From: Akkermansia sp.
Lineage (GTDB): Bacteria; Verrucomicrobiota; Verrucomicrobiia; Verrucomicrobiales; Akkermansiaceae
Length of the DNA: 64,000 nt
Assembly (NCBI GenBank): GCA_017546445.1
Contig: JAFYWX010000042.1
Span: 1 to 64,000 of the forward strand
Reading direction: 5' to 3'
In this document: positions 51,401 through 61,936 of the stretch, in pieces
Layout: every line of letters begins with the position of its first letter
Numbering within the stretch: the first letter of the stretch is position 1
The notes under the pieces: generated by a model
Told to the model about the DNA's origin: nothing
What the model saw: only the letters and a program-made list of their open reading frames with translations
The model's database searches: none
Program-made: the position numbers and the translations under genes

Positions 51401-53326
51401 ATGCGTACCTGGTTCATCGGAACAGTGATGAGTGTGATATGCGGTCTGGCGGGTGTTGCCCAGGCCCAGGAGGAAGTGGTGCCTGTGGTGGCTCCGCCGG
51501 CAGAGCCTGCCTGTGCCATGCACGGTACACCGGTTGTGCCCAGTGTGGAGGAAATCCGCGCAGAGGCCCAGGCCAAGGAAGCGCTCATCAAGAATCTCAA
51601 GCTCTGCACCTCGGCAGAGAATGCCCTGCTCATTGCCGCCGAATCCATGAGCCTGGAGGCCCTGCAGGCCTACCTGGCCAATGAGCACCACGCCTATGAT
51701 GGCCACAGCGTGCTGGAGCATGCCTCCATGAAGGTCAGATTCGCTCTGCCCATGGCGCACAAACCCTGCCCGGAGTGCGGCAAGACCGTCTACCACGCAG
51801 ACCCGAACGGCCAGCTGGCAGCCTGGACCCACCACTACACCGACGGCAAGCTGCAATACAGCCGTTTCCCCATCCCCCTGCAGATTTACGCCAAGGCAGA
51901 GCAGGGCATGGGCCTGTGGGATAAGCTGGTGCACCGCGTGAAGGTAGATAACTTCAACCTGGCCGCCACCCTCATCTTCCTGATGGCCATTCTGCACACC
52001 TTCATGGCCCCCATGTTCCAGAAATGGGCACACCATCTGGAAAAAGCCCACAAGCAGAAACTGCGCGATAACAAGTTCCGCGTTCTGCACCCGGACCAGC
52101 GCATGCCTGTCTCCTTCGGCAGCACCCTCTGCCACTTCCTGGGTGAGGTGGAAGTGGTCTTCGGTCTCTGGATTATCCCCTTTGCGCTGGTCTGCCAGCA
52201 CTACTACAGCATGGATGACTTCCTGCGCTACATCGACCACGATACCAGCTTCACCGAGCCGCTCTTCGTAGCCGTCATCATGGTCATCGCCTCCTCCCGC
52301 CCCATCTACCGCCTGGCTGAAAATACGCTCAAATTAGGCGCCAGCATGGGCGGTGGCACCCCGGCCGCCTGGTGGCTCTCCGTGCTCTGCATAGCGCCGC
52401 TGCTGGGCTCCTTCATCACCGAGCCCGCCGCCATGACCCTGGCCGCCATTCTGCTGGGCAAGAAGTTCTACCACCTCAAGCCGGCCCCCTCGCTGTGCTA
52501 TGCCACCCTGGCCCTGCTGTTCGTGAATGTATCCGTGGGCGGCACCCTCACCCACTTTGCCGCCCCGCCCATTGTGATGGTGGCCAGCAAGTGGAACTGG
52601 GACATGTCTCACATGTTCGTGCACTTCGGCTGGAAAGCCATACTCGGCATCATCATTTCCAACGTCATCTACTTCCTCATCTTCACCAAGGAATTCAAGC
52701 GCCTGGCCGAGGTGCAGCGCCTCAACAGCGCCTTCGACAGCTCCGTGCCCACCTCCTGGGAAGACCGTCAGGACGTCATCCCCGCCTGGGTATATGGCAT
52801 CTCCATCTTCTTCCTGGTGTGGACGGTCTACTTCGCCCACCACCCGGCCATCTTCGTGGGCGGCTTCCTCTTCTTCCTGGGCTTCACCATGGCCACTCCG
52901 CAGTACCAGAACGCCTTCTCCATCAAGGTGCCCCTGCTGGTAGCCTTCTTCCTTGCGGGCCTGCTCATCATGGGCGGTGTGCAGGGCTGGTGGATGCAAC
53001 CTGTGCTGCAGGCCTTGGCAGACCTGGGTGCCACCGCCACCATGGGCCTGGCCAGCATCCTCACCGCGTTCAATGACAACGCCTCCGTCACCTTCCTTTC
53101 CAGCACCGTGCCCAGCCTGCCGGAGCACATCCGCTACGCTATCGTGGCCGGCGCGGTGACTGGTGGTGGTCTCACCGTGATTGCCAATGCCCCCAACCCG
53201 GCTGGCCAGGCTATCCTGGGCAAGTATTTCAGGGATGGCATCAGCGCCCTGCAGCTCTTCCTCTGGGCTGCACTTCCCACCTTCATCATCTTCTGCCTGT
53301 ATAACTTCATCTACTTCGGCAACTAA
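51401..53326 (+). CDS. Putative Na+/H+ antiporter with N-terminal periplasmic domain
   Basis: 641 residues. The membrane part (about 185-641, with ten or more hydrophobic segments) carries motifs of the 'putative Na+/H+ antiporter' family: SSRPIYRLAENTLKLGA, GSFITEPAAMTLAAILLGKKF, SVGGTLTHFAAPPIVMVASKW and FNDNASVTFLSS. The N-terminal ~180 residues are extra: a signal peptide (about 1-22), a helical stretch and a CPEC motif (C123, C126). A possible promoter has TTGCTC at 51345 and TGTGAT 17 bp later. ribE follows after 6 nt. Confidence 0.85.
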   Translation: MRTWFIGTVMSVICGLAGVAQAQEEVVPVVAPPAEPACAMHGTPVVPSVEEIRAEAQAKEALIKNLKLCTSAENALLIAAESMSLEALQAYLANEHHAYDGHSVLEHASMKVRFALPMAHKPCPECGKTVYHADPNGQLAAWTHHYTDGKLQYSRFPIPLQIYAKAEQGMGLWDKLVHRVKVDNFNLAATLIFLMAILHTFMAPMFQKWAHHLEKAHKQKLRDNKFRVLHPDQRMPVSFGSTLCHFLGEVEVVFGLWIIPFALVCQHYYSMDDFLRYIDHDTSFTEPLFVAVIMVIASSRPIYRLAENTLKLGASMGGGTPAAWWLSVLCIAPLLGSFITEPAAMTLAAILLGKKFYHLKPAPSLCYATLALLFVNVSVGGTLTHFAAPPIVMVASKWNWDMSHMFVHFGWKAILGIIISNVIYFLIFTKEFKRLAEVQRLNSAFDSSVPTSWEDRQDVIPAWVYGISIFFLVWTVYFAHHPAIFVGGFLFFLGFTMATPQYQNAFSIKVPLLVAFFLAGLLIMGGVQGWWMQPVLQALADLGATATMGLASILTAFNDNASVTFLSSTVPSLPEHIRYAIVAGAVTGGGLTVIANAPNPAGQAILGKYFRDGISALQLFLWAALPTFIIFCLYNFIYFGN

Positions 53327-53332
53327 AGACTT

Positions 53333-53923
53333 ATGTTCACTGGACTCGTGGAATGCACCGGCAAGGTGCTGGAGCGCACCCCCGTGGCTTCGGGCGCGCG
53401 CTATGCGGTGGAAATCCCCTTTGCAGCAGAACTGGCATTGGGGGATTCAGTGGCGGTGAATGGCTGCTGCCTCACCGTCGATAAAATTGATGGCAACCGG
53501 GTGGAATTTGACCTCCTCACCCAGACCATGCGCGTCACCAGCCTGGGCGAGCTCCAGGTGGGCTCCCTCTGCAATCTGGAGCGCGCCATGGGCGGCAATG
53601 GCCGCTTCGGCGGCCACTTCGTCATGGGGCATGTTGATACCACCGGCAAGGTCAGCACCATCACCCCCGTGGGGCAGGACCACATGGTGCGCATCTGCAT
53701 ACCGCAGGAATACATGCGCTACGTTATCGATAAAGGCAGCATCGCCATCGATGGCGTTTCCCTCACCGTGGCCAACATCACCGGCCCGGATGAGCTCGAA
53801 TTCTGGATTACCCCCCACACCTGGGAGCGCACCATCATGCACTGCTACACCCCCGGCAGCATCGTCGATATCGAGGTCGACATGATTGCCAAATACGTGG
53901 AGAAACTCAAAATCCACCAGTAA
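53333..53923 (+). CDS. ribE: Riboflavin synthase alpha chain
   Basis: Final step of riboflavin synthesis: dismutation of two 6,7-dimethyl-8-ribityllumazine molecules. 196 residues, with two homologous lumazine-binding repeats: MFTGLVECTG...VNGCCLTV and GHFVMGHVDTTGKV...IDGVSLTVANI. Co-directional with ribD but 5.5 kb away; ribB/A and ribH are not in the window. It sits 6 nt after the antiporter gene and ends at the terminator at 53937. Confidence 0.97.
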   Translation: MFTGLVECTGKVLERTPVASGARYAVEIPFAAELALGDSVAVNGCCLTVDKIDGNRVEFDLLTQTMRVTSLGELQVGSLCNLERAMGGNGRFGGHFVMGHVDTTGKVSTITPVGQDHMVRICIPQEYMRYVIDKGSIAIDGVSLTVANITGPDELEFWITPHTWERTIMHCYTPGSIVDIEVDMIAKYVEKLKIHQ

Positions 53924-53936
53924 GCTGGTAAACGAA

Positions 53937-53972
53937 AAGCCGCCTGAGGAGAATATCCCAGGCGGTTTTCTT
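53937..53972 (+). terminator. Terminator of antiporter-ribE operon
   Basis: A CCGCCTG/CAGGCGG stem (53940-53946 with 53959-53965) extended by an inner GGA/TCC pair and followed by TTTTCTTC. Shares its core with the terminators at 17894 and 62891. Confidence 0.85.
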
Positions 53973-54007
53973 CATTCTCGAAGCGACCTCCCCGGTATCT
54001 ATGTTTA

Positions 54008-54043
54008 CGGGACTAAAGTCCCGTGCTCCGACGGAATTGAGCC
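54008..54043 (-). repeat. 36-bp fragment of the TIR element
   Basis: Matches the internal hairpin block of copy B (CGGGACT..AGTCCCGTGCTCCGA...TTGAGCC) with a few differences. Neither terminal repeat is present. A degraded remnant in the gap between convergent genes. Confidence 0.65.
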
Positions 54044-54065
54044 GCACGCACTATCAAGCGTCTGC

Positions 54066-54548
54066 TCAATCCGCGCTCATCCCGCTGGCCTTCAGCACCT
54101 CCCAGCCCCCTTCCAGCACATGGATGGGGGCTTCGATGATGCCCAGCTCGCGCAGCTCTGCGGCAATTTCCTCTGCGGCGGTGCATTCACCCGTGCAGAA
54201 CACCACAATGCATTCCTGGCGCTCTGCAGCCTCCAGAAGTCGGCCTACAGCGGCGTCAATCATCTGCTGCAGCTCCGGCCCCTTGCGGATGGGGAACATG
54301 CGGTTATCGGGCAGCATGAGGTGGTTCAGCTCAAAATCTGACTGGCTGCGGGCATCCACCCACACCACGCGGTTCTTATAGCGCGTGGAAATCGTCTCCA
54401 GGCAGATACGCCCCTCCGGCAATTTCTCCTGCACGCAGGCAGGAATGCGCCCCGGTTCAAAGATGAACTTATCTGCCCAGCCCAGCACAATAGCCAGAAT
54501 GAGCATCATAATACCGAGCCGTATCGCCTGTGTGAATGTATCTTTCAT
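54066..54548 (-). CDS. Membrane-anchored rhodanese-domain protein
   Basis: 160 residues from the ATG at 54548. One N-terminal membrane helix (about 8-30, QAIRLGIMMLILAIVLGWADKF) and a rhodanese domain with VVWVDARSQSDFELNHLMLPDNRMFP and the active loop FCTGECTA (catalytic Cys118). Rhodanese domains carry sulfur as a cysteine persulfide; the domain probably faces the periplasm. The open frame continues upstream through the tRNA terminator and tRNA gene, which argues against a longer start. Confidence 0.82.
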   Translation of the reverse strand: MKDTFTQAIRLGIMMLILAIVLGWADKFIFEPGRIPACVQEKLPEGRICLETISTRYKNRVVWVDARSQSDFELNHLMLPDNRMFPIRKGPELQQMIDAAVGRLLEAAERQECIVVFCTGECTAAEEIAAELRELGIIEAPIHVLEGGWEVLKASGMSAD

Positions 54549-54562
54549 CTCCGGAGAAATAA

Positions 54563-54593
54563 AAAAGCTCACAACGTGGTGCTGTGAGCTTTT
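54563..54593 (-). terminator. Terminator of tRNA-Gln
   Basis: An 11-bp stem AAAAGCTCACA/TGTGAGCTTTT directly after the tRNA 3' end, with T-runs in both directions. Confidence 0.85.
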
Positions 54594-54596
54594 TAG

Positions 54597-54668
54597 TAGG
54601 GCTACAGGGACTCGAACCCCGAATAGCGGTGCCAGAAACCGATGTGTTGCCAATTACACCATAGCCCT
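54597..54668 (-). tRNA. tRNA-Gln (anticodon CTG)
   Basis: Cloverleaf on the minus strand: acceptor AGGGCTA/TAGCCCT, D-arm GTGTAATTGGCAACAC, anticodon loop TTCTGGC with CTG, T-arm GGGGTTCGAGTCCC. CCA is not encoded. The anticodon stem TCGGT/ACCGC has a T-C mismatch at its outer pair (position 27-43). Confidence 0.93.
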
Positions 54669-54687
54669 GTGTTCTTGGAACGGCGGG

Positions 54688-54716
54688 AGTATATACCTTT
54701 TGCGGCGTCCCGTCAA
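54688..54716 (-). promoter_or_regulatory. Promoter of tRNA-Gln
   Basis: -35 TTGACG (54711-54716), 17-bp spacer, -10 TATACT (54688-54693), about 19 nt before the tRNA 5' end. Confidence 0.75.
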
Positions 54717-54796
54717 GCCAAATTCACGATTTTTTTCATTTTTCCTCATATTTCCTCATATTCTCACCAGAAAACACTTGGCGAGCTCTTACCCGG

Positions 54797-55400
54797 TTGC
54801 GCTTTTCCCGGCTGGGTACTTACACACTCATTACGGATTATTCCTATGTGAACTCTGCTGCATCGCTGTTCAATGGCGATGTGGCGCAGGTAGTGCGCAA
54901 GCTGCGTCCGGTGGCGGGCGGGCTCATGACGACGCTTTCGACCGAAACGCATTCGTATGCGGTTTCCGGTGGGGTGAAGCGCGAGGAAATCCGCATAACA
55001 GCTACTGGTTCGCCGCATACGCATCTGGAAATCACGGAAACCTGGACGGGTGAGGCTGCCGAGCCGCTCAACCGCGGGCGTCTCCGCTAGAGCCAGGGTG
55101 TGGACGGGGTGCAGCGCTGGTATACCTATGCACCGCATTACCAGCATGGGGCTCTTTATACGATTACGGAGGAAACGCGGGTGGAGGGAGAGCCTGTGGC
55201 CGGGCAGAGCCGCCGCCGGGCAGCCGCTCACCAGCACGCAGAAGCAGCTTGTCTCGCAGCTGAGCCCCACGCTGGAAAGTAAAGTGATTTCTGTCAGTGA
55301 ACGCGGCTTGACTTCCACGCAATGGAGCGTCTATAATACGGATACGAAACGTATCCGGTACATCAGCATTCCTACCTCAATGACAATAATTAAGATGTAG
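54797..55400 (+). pseudogene. Decayed RHS/YD-repeat-like gene fragment
   Basis: The conceptual protein reads LITDYSYVNSAASLFNGDVAQVV...THSYAVSGGVKREEIRITATG...TGEAAEPLN, then an in-frame TAG (55088-55090), then GVQRWYTYAPHYQHGALYTITEETRVEGEPVAG. A frameshift near 55205 moves the frame to LTSTQKQLVSQLSPTLESKVISVSERGLTSTQWSVYNTDTKRIRY. The continuous YD-type text across a stop and a shift shows that this is a broken gene; its 5' part is missing. Probably the tail of an RHS-type surface or toxin-delivery protein. The family call is by pattern only. Confidence 0.6.
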
Positions 55401-55404
55401 GATT

Positions 55405-56733
55405 ATGAAATTTATATACATATTCATCCTTCTTTGTAACATTTGTGTTTCTTTTGCAACGGAAATACATGGCGAATTTTTAGCTTACTGTTTTGGCTTA
55501 GATATACCTCGTGATTATTATACGATAATAATTACAGAACCAGAATATGAAGAGGACGATATGTTTGCTTGTGTTCGCATTAGCAATAATTCTTCAGTAT
55601 ATGATGCGGTAGTTAGATGCCATGATTTTGAATTCATGGGGGCCCCTGGTACAGAATGGATAATTGCAGGAAGAGACGGCATCTTTGTAGAACCAGGCGA
55701 GTCATTGTGCTTTTTTATCAAGTGCCCTGAAAAATGGAAGACACTTTCTCGCAAAATATTAAAAGGGAAAATCACGTTATTTGATAAAGACGGTGAATGG
55801 GCCGACAAGGAGATTATCTTGCATGCAGAGACGTTTACTTTAATGAGTATCCCCGATGCGACACCGGATGCCTTAAAGACAACATTGACAAAAAGAATAG
55901 AGAACGATATATGTCATTACACAATTCGCCATGAATGTGAGATGAATAAATCGGCATACGTGTTATGTGCGATGGAGGAATTTTTTGATGCTGACCCAGT
56001 TGTCGTTATTCGTGATGACCGAGGCGACAAGCAACCCGAATATGCTTATTGTAGCCTTTCTCTACCGGACTCTGAAAATATTGTAAAAGTTCGACTTTTA
56101 CCAGGCGATGTTGTGTCATCTGCGGAATGTGAGTTTTATAAAAAAGCAGCCCACAAAGGTAAAAAATCTCAATTTGATTACTTTTCATTTACAGAAGAGG
56201 AATTACATGAACAAATGACTCTGATTTCGGATGATCTTTCCCTGTTTCCTCGTAGTTTTCAGAAAGCCTCTTGTAAAGCGATGGAGGAATCTCATTCATT
56301 GAATGAACAGATATGGAGCGACATTTCCGGAGCTACTGCTTATAATGATGATATTGATTTGGGCATCGAAGCAGATGTAGCGTTAGACCTATTGCGGACG
56401 ACTTATGAAATATTCCCCCTGGATAAACCGAAAAAAGATTATTTTGCTGAAGGTGTGGTTACAATTAGAAATGCAGCAACAACTCAAAATAAAATCCTGA
56501 CGAATGAAGAAAAAATCGCATTGAATCAGTATATACATGACCACGCTACAGAGTTCTATAAAGTTCAGAAACTACGGCCACCAAGCAACGTAAAGCTTTT
56601 GACATCGAAAGATGCGGAATATTGTGTGACTCATAAAGCTGTCTATTTATTCATCCATAACGGAGCATCATGGGAAAGATATAAGATTGAGAGAAGTGAA
56701 GACGATTCTATCTTGCTGAAAGTTATGGAATGA
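55405..56733 (+). CDS. AT-rich secreted protein next to RHS remnant
   Basis: 442 residues with a signal peptide (about 1-19, ending SFA). Rich in acidic residues and Cys, with no recognised domain. Base composition is clearly more AT-rich than in all neighbouring genes, and codon use differs (many TAT, AAA, GAA). It begins 4 nt after the end of the RHS-like remnant, so it may be cargo or an accessory or immunity partner of that locus (inference). A hairpin terminator follows at 56744. Confidence 0.7.
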   Translation: MKFIYIFILLCNICVSFATEIHGEFLAYCFGLDIPRDYYTIIITEPEYEEDDMFACVRISNNSSVYDAVVRCHDFEFMGAPGTEWIIAGRDGIFVEPGESLCFFIKCPEKWKTLSRKILKGKITLFDKDGEWADKEIILHAETFTLMSIPDATPDALKTTLTKRIENDICHYTIRHECEMNKSAYVLCAMEEFFDADPVVVIRDDRGDKQPEYAYCSLSLPDSENIVKVRLLPGDVVSSAECEFYKKAAHKGKKSQFDYFSFTEEELHEQMTLISDDLSLFPRSFQKASCKAMEESHSLNEQIWSDISGATAYNDDIDLGIEADVALDLLRTTYEIFPLDKPKKDYFAEGVVTIRNAATTQNKILTNEEKIALNQYIHDHATEFYKVQKLRPPSNVKLLTSKDAEYCVTHKAVYLFIHNGASWERYKIERSEDDSILLKVME

Positions 56734-56743
56734 GACCCTTTAT

Positions 56744-56779
56744 AACGTACCTGCCAGTTCTCCGGGAAGGTACGTTTAA
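56744..56779 (+). terminator. Hairpin between secreted protein and mnmG
   Basis: A 9-bp stem AACGTACCT/AGGTACGTT (56744-56752 with 56768-56776) lies 10 nt after the stop codon. Only a short T/A tail follows. Confidence 0.5.
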
Positions 56780-56817
56780 ACCACTTAAACTCAGGGGAAA
56801 ATTCGCTGAAGAGGCAC

Positions 56818-58673
<1,856 letters not shown>

Positions 58674-58677
<4 letters not shown>

Positions 58678-59771
58678 GCCGAGGTGAGTGTGACGATGAG
58701 TTTATGCAGAATATCCCGGGCATCCAGACCACTGGAAACAAGCGCCTTGTCTGCTGCGGCGCAGGCCTGCAGGTCGCGGCGGGCTTTGCGCAGGCTCAGC
58801 TTGCCCACGGTGCGGGCGGCGTTGAACAGGCCGTAGGTGTTCGGTGTGCCGTCCTTCTTGAGGGGGAGCAGCTTCTTACCCTCGGCGGGCAGGCGGTTCA
58901 GAGCAGCATCAAAGGCGCGGTAGTTGCCGGTGTCCGGCTGGTAGGTGTCAATAATCAGGCGGGCGCAGAAGCGCTGGCGCACCGTGGGCACAATGGCCGC
59001 ACGCATGATGGACACGCCCTGCTCGCCGTGCTCCAGCTGCTCATTTACCAGGTGCACCGCCAGGCGGGAGTTGTTGTTCTCAATAGCGCGGGAAATTTCA
59101 AACACCACGCCGTTGCGCGATACCGCCACCATCAGCTCCACATCCTCTGCAGTCACCTTCCGGCGCTCCGGGCCCAGGTACACATCCAGCTTGGCCAGCT
59201 CGTTGGAAATCTGGCGCGTGCTCTCGTTCACGCGGTGGATGAATAAATCCAGCGCCGCGTTGTCGAAAGTGATGCCCAGCGGCTTGGCCATGCGCAGGGT
59301 GAGGGCCGAAAGTTCGCCCTCCCATCCGGGTTTGGTGATATCAATCTTGGAAAATTCCTTAACATCCGCCGCCGAGCCCAGCTTCTTGAAGAATGAGCGG
59401 CGCTTGTCCATCTCGCTGGCGGAAAGCACAAAGAAGGTCTCATCCGGCAGGTTGGTGAGGGTTTCCACCAGTTCATCCAACGCGGCCTGCACTGCCTCGC
59501 TGCGGGCACCCTGCGGGGTATCGCCCATGAAATTGGCCCCTTTCAGCCAGATGACCTTGCGGCCGCCGAACATGTTCATGGTCTGCAGGCCGGAAATCAC
59601 GCGGCCCACGATTTCCACGGCTTCATCCACCGTGGCGGCAGAGCCGTCGATGGTTTCGTTGCCCCAGCCATCGCTGCCTTCCTCCAGCCGCGCATAGGCT
59701 GCAGCAGCGGCAGAAGCGGCGGCACCTTCATCGCTGCCGAAAAAGACGTAACTGGAGTATTGGGCGGGCAC
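58674..59771 (-). CDS. holA: DNA polymerase III subunit delta
   Basis: Clamp-loader subunit that opens the beta sliding clamp. 365 residues starting at a GTG (59771). N-terminal AAA+-like domain without Walker motifs ([39 protein letters not shown]), [17 protein letters not shown], and the delta-family RISNEL-type segment [15 protein letters not shown]. The GTG start is supported by a promoter whose transcript should begin at that codon. First gene of a two-gene operon with mnmG. Confidence 0.92.
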
Positions 59772-59777
59772 GCGCCC

Positions 59778-59806
59778 ATTAGAACAGAAAAATGGGGGTA
59801 AGTCAA
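59778..59806 (-). promoter_or_regulatory. Leaderless promoter of holA (GTG start)
   Basis: -35 TTGACT (59801-59806), 17-bp spacer, -10 TCTAAT (59778-59783), then 6 nt to the GTG at 59771. Confidence 0.6.
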
Positions 59807-59911
59807 CCCGATTCCGCAGGGTCTAATTTCTTATGAACAGGATTTTCTGCTTGATTTGAGCCCCTTGGCTTGTTACTATTTCCCCGTAGAATATAAATAT
59901 ATATCACCATT

Positions 59912-60754
59912 ATGAAGTTTTTCCCGATTTTGCTTATCTGTGCCGCTGTGGTAGCATTTTCTCCGGCTCAGGCTCAGGGGCGCCGTTCCAATAAGCGTGC
60001 CAACAAGCCCGCACCGGCTGCAGCTCCTACAGCACCTACTGCTCCTGGTGCAGCAGAGGCAGAGGCAGAGGCACCCAAGACCGGCGTGCGCTTTGTGGTT
60101 TGTTCTCCTGCCGGTGTGCCTATGCCCAGTCCGCTTTATGTGCGCAGAGGCAAGGGGTTCAAGGCTATTTCCATTAGTTCCCGTACCCCCAGTGAGCGTG
60201 TTCTGCCGGTGGGTGGGAATATAGATTTCTGGGATAAGGATCCCAGCGCTGCCGTTGAGGGGGGGAAGAAACCCGCTGCCGGCGCAGCCAAGCTGCCGGA
60301 GCCGATTTTCACCATTCCTGTGCCGGCGGGCATAGGCGGCAAGTCGGTGTGCATTTTTTCCCCGAAAAAGGATGGGAAGAAGCCCGGCACCCTGTTCCTG
60401 GATGAGAAGGATTTCCCGCGCAAGGGTATGCATATCATCAATCTTTCCTCTTATCCGCTGCAGATTGTCACCTCCGAAAGCAGCGATTTCAAGGACAAGA
60501 AGGAATCCAAGATTGGTGTGTTCCGCTCCGAGGATGGTATCTCTGCCTCCAACAGCTGGAGTTTCAAGGGTGAGAAGGGGCAGCAGGTTTCTTTCATTCT
60601 CTCCTATGCAGACCAGAAGACGAAGACATACAAGCGCATCAAGTCTTCCACCTTTGTGCTGTCTGACCGCCAGTCTGTGCTGAATGTTGTGGTGAAGGAT
60701 CAGACCCGCAACATGCCCATGCTCATGACGATTCAGCTTCCTGAAACCAAGTAA
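59912..60754 (+). CDS. Secreted protein, unknown function
   Basis: 280 residues: signal peptide (about 1-22, ending AQA), an Arg/Lys stretch, a Pro/Ala/Thr-rich low-complexity linker (about 30-55) and a beta-rich domain (TGVRFVVCSPAGVPMPSPLYVRRGKGF... to the end). No enzyme motif was recognised. A probable promoter upstream has TTGTTA and TATAAA 16 bp apart, giving a short leader. 36 nt separate it from the kinase gene. Confidence 0.75.
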   Translation: MKFFPILLICAAVVAFSPAQAQGRRSNKRANKPAPAAAPTAPTAPGAAEAEAEAPKTGVRFVVCSPAGVPMPSPLYVRRGKGFKAISISSRTPSERVLPVGGNIDFWDKDPSAAVEGGKKPAAGAAKLPEPIFTIPVPAGIGGKSVCIFSPKKDGKKPGTLFLDEKDFPRKGMHIINLSSYPLQIVTSESSDFKDKKESKIGVFRSEDGISASNSWSFKGEKGQQVSFILSYADQKTKTYKRIKSSTFVLSDRQSVLNVVVKDQTRNMPMLMTIQLPETK

Positions 60755-60790
60755 TTTTTACTGAAACACTTTCTCCACTCTTTTCCTTTT

Positions 60791-61936
60791 ATGCCTGAAG
60801 AACTTACTGAAGGTGAAATTGCAGAGCGCATCGCCCGCATCGGTGACCAGTTCGCCGTGAGCGGCGATTTCCTCTATGGCGAGGAACTGCGCAACGGCCA
60901 TATCAACACCACCTACCGCGCTTGTTACCGCTCGGAAGATGGGCAGGTGGACCGCTACATTCTGCAGCGAATCAATGACTATGTGTTCAAAGACCCGGCG
61001 CAGGTGATGCGCAATGTGGAGAAGGTGACCCGTCACATCACGTGGAAACTGCTGCGCCGCCGCCGCGATGCCGCTGGCCAGACCCTGAATCTCTTCCCCG
61101 CCCGCGGCGGGCGCAACTACATTGTGCTGCCGGAGGAAGGCGGCATGTGGCGCTGCTACAACAACATTGAGGGCACGCATACCTACGATGTGGTGGAGAA
61201 TACCCGCCAGGCTTACCAGGCCGGCTATGCCTTTGGTTCTTTCCAGGACCTCATCTGCGATATGAACCCGGAGGATATCAAGGAATCCATTCCGGATTTC
61301 CACAACACCCCCAAGCGCTATGCCGACTTGCTGAAGAGCGTGGAGGCCGATGTGAAGGGCCGCGTGGCAAACTGCCAGGCAGAGCTGGAGCTGCTCAAGA
61401 GCTGGGAGAGCCGCTACTCCCGCATTACTGATATGCTGGCCAGCGGTGAGCTGCCCACCCGCATCACCCACAATGATACCAAGATTAACAATGTGATGCT
61501 GGATGAGGAAACGGACGATGCCGTGTGCGTGATTGACTTGGACACGGTGATGCCTGGCTCTGTGCTTTACGACTTTGGCGACATGGTGCGCACGGCTACC
61601 TGCATGGCAAAGGAAGATGAGGAAGACCTGAGCAAGGTTCGCATGGAGATGCCCTTCTTCGAATCCCTGGCAGAGGGGTATCTGGATGCCGCACACAATT
61701 TCCTGACCACCAAGGAGGTGGAGTTCATGCCTTTTGCCGGCTGGCTGATTACAACTGAGATTGGTATCCGCTTCCTGACAGACTACCTGGATGGCGACCT
61801 GTATTTCCGCACCGAGAAGCCGGAGCACAACCTGATTCGCGCCCGCAACCAGTTCAAGCTGGCTCAGAGTATTGACAGCCAGCTGATTTCCATGGGCAAG
61901 TATGTACGCCGCTTGATGAAATCGTACAGCAAGTGA
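60791..61936 (+). CDS. N-acetylhexosamine 1-kinase-like phosphotransferase
   Basis: 381 residues of the aminoglycoside phosphotransferase/choline kinase fold. ATP-site start FLYGEELRNGHINTTYRA (27-44), catalytic loop ITHNDTKINNVMLD with Asp229, and metal-binding VCVIDLDTVMPGSVLYDFGD (Asp249, Asp251). These segments match NahK-type kinases, which phosphorylate GlcNAc/GalNAc at C1 during use of mucin and milk glycans. This would fit a mucin-degrading bacterium. Substrate is inferred from family resemblance. It overlaps the next gene by one base. Confidence 0.8.
   Translation: MPEELTEGEIAERIARIGDQFAVSGDFLYGEELRNGHINTTYRACYRSEDGQVDRYILQRINDYVFKDPAQVMRNVEKVTRHITWKLLRRRRDAAGQTLNLFPARGGRNYIVLPEEGGMWRCYNNIEGTHTYDVVENTRQAYQAGYAFGSFQDLICDMNPEDIKESIPDFHNTPKRYADLLKSVEADVKGRVANCQAELELLKSWESRYSRITDMLASGELPTRITHNDTKINNVMLDEETDDAVCVIDLDTVMPGSVLYDFGDMVRTATCMAKEDEEDLSKVRMEMPFFESLAEGYLDAAHNFLTTKEVEFMPFAGWLITTEIGIRFLTDYLDGDLYFRTEKPEHNLIRARNQFKLAQSIDSQLISMGKYVRRLMKSYSK

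Noticed and set aside
54549-54653. N-terminal extension of the rhodanese gene
   Set aside because: Would be encoded by the tRNA-Gln gene and its terminator; the ATG at 54548 gives a normal membrane-anchored protein.
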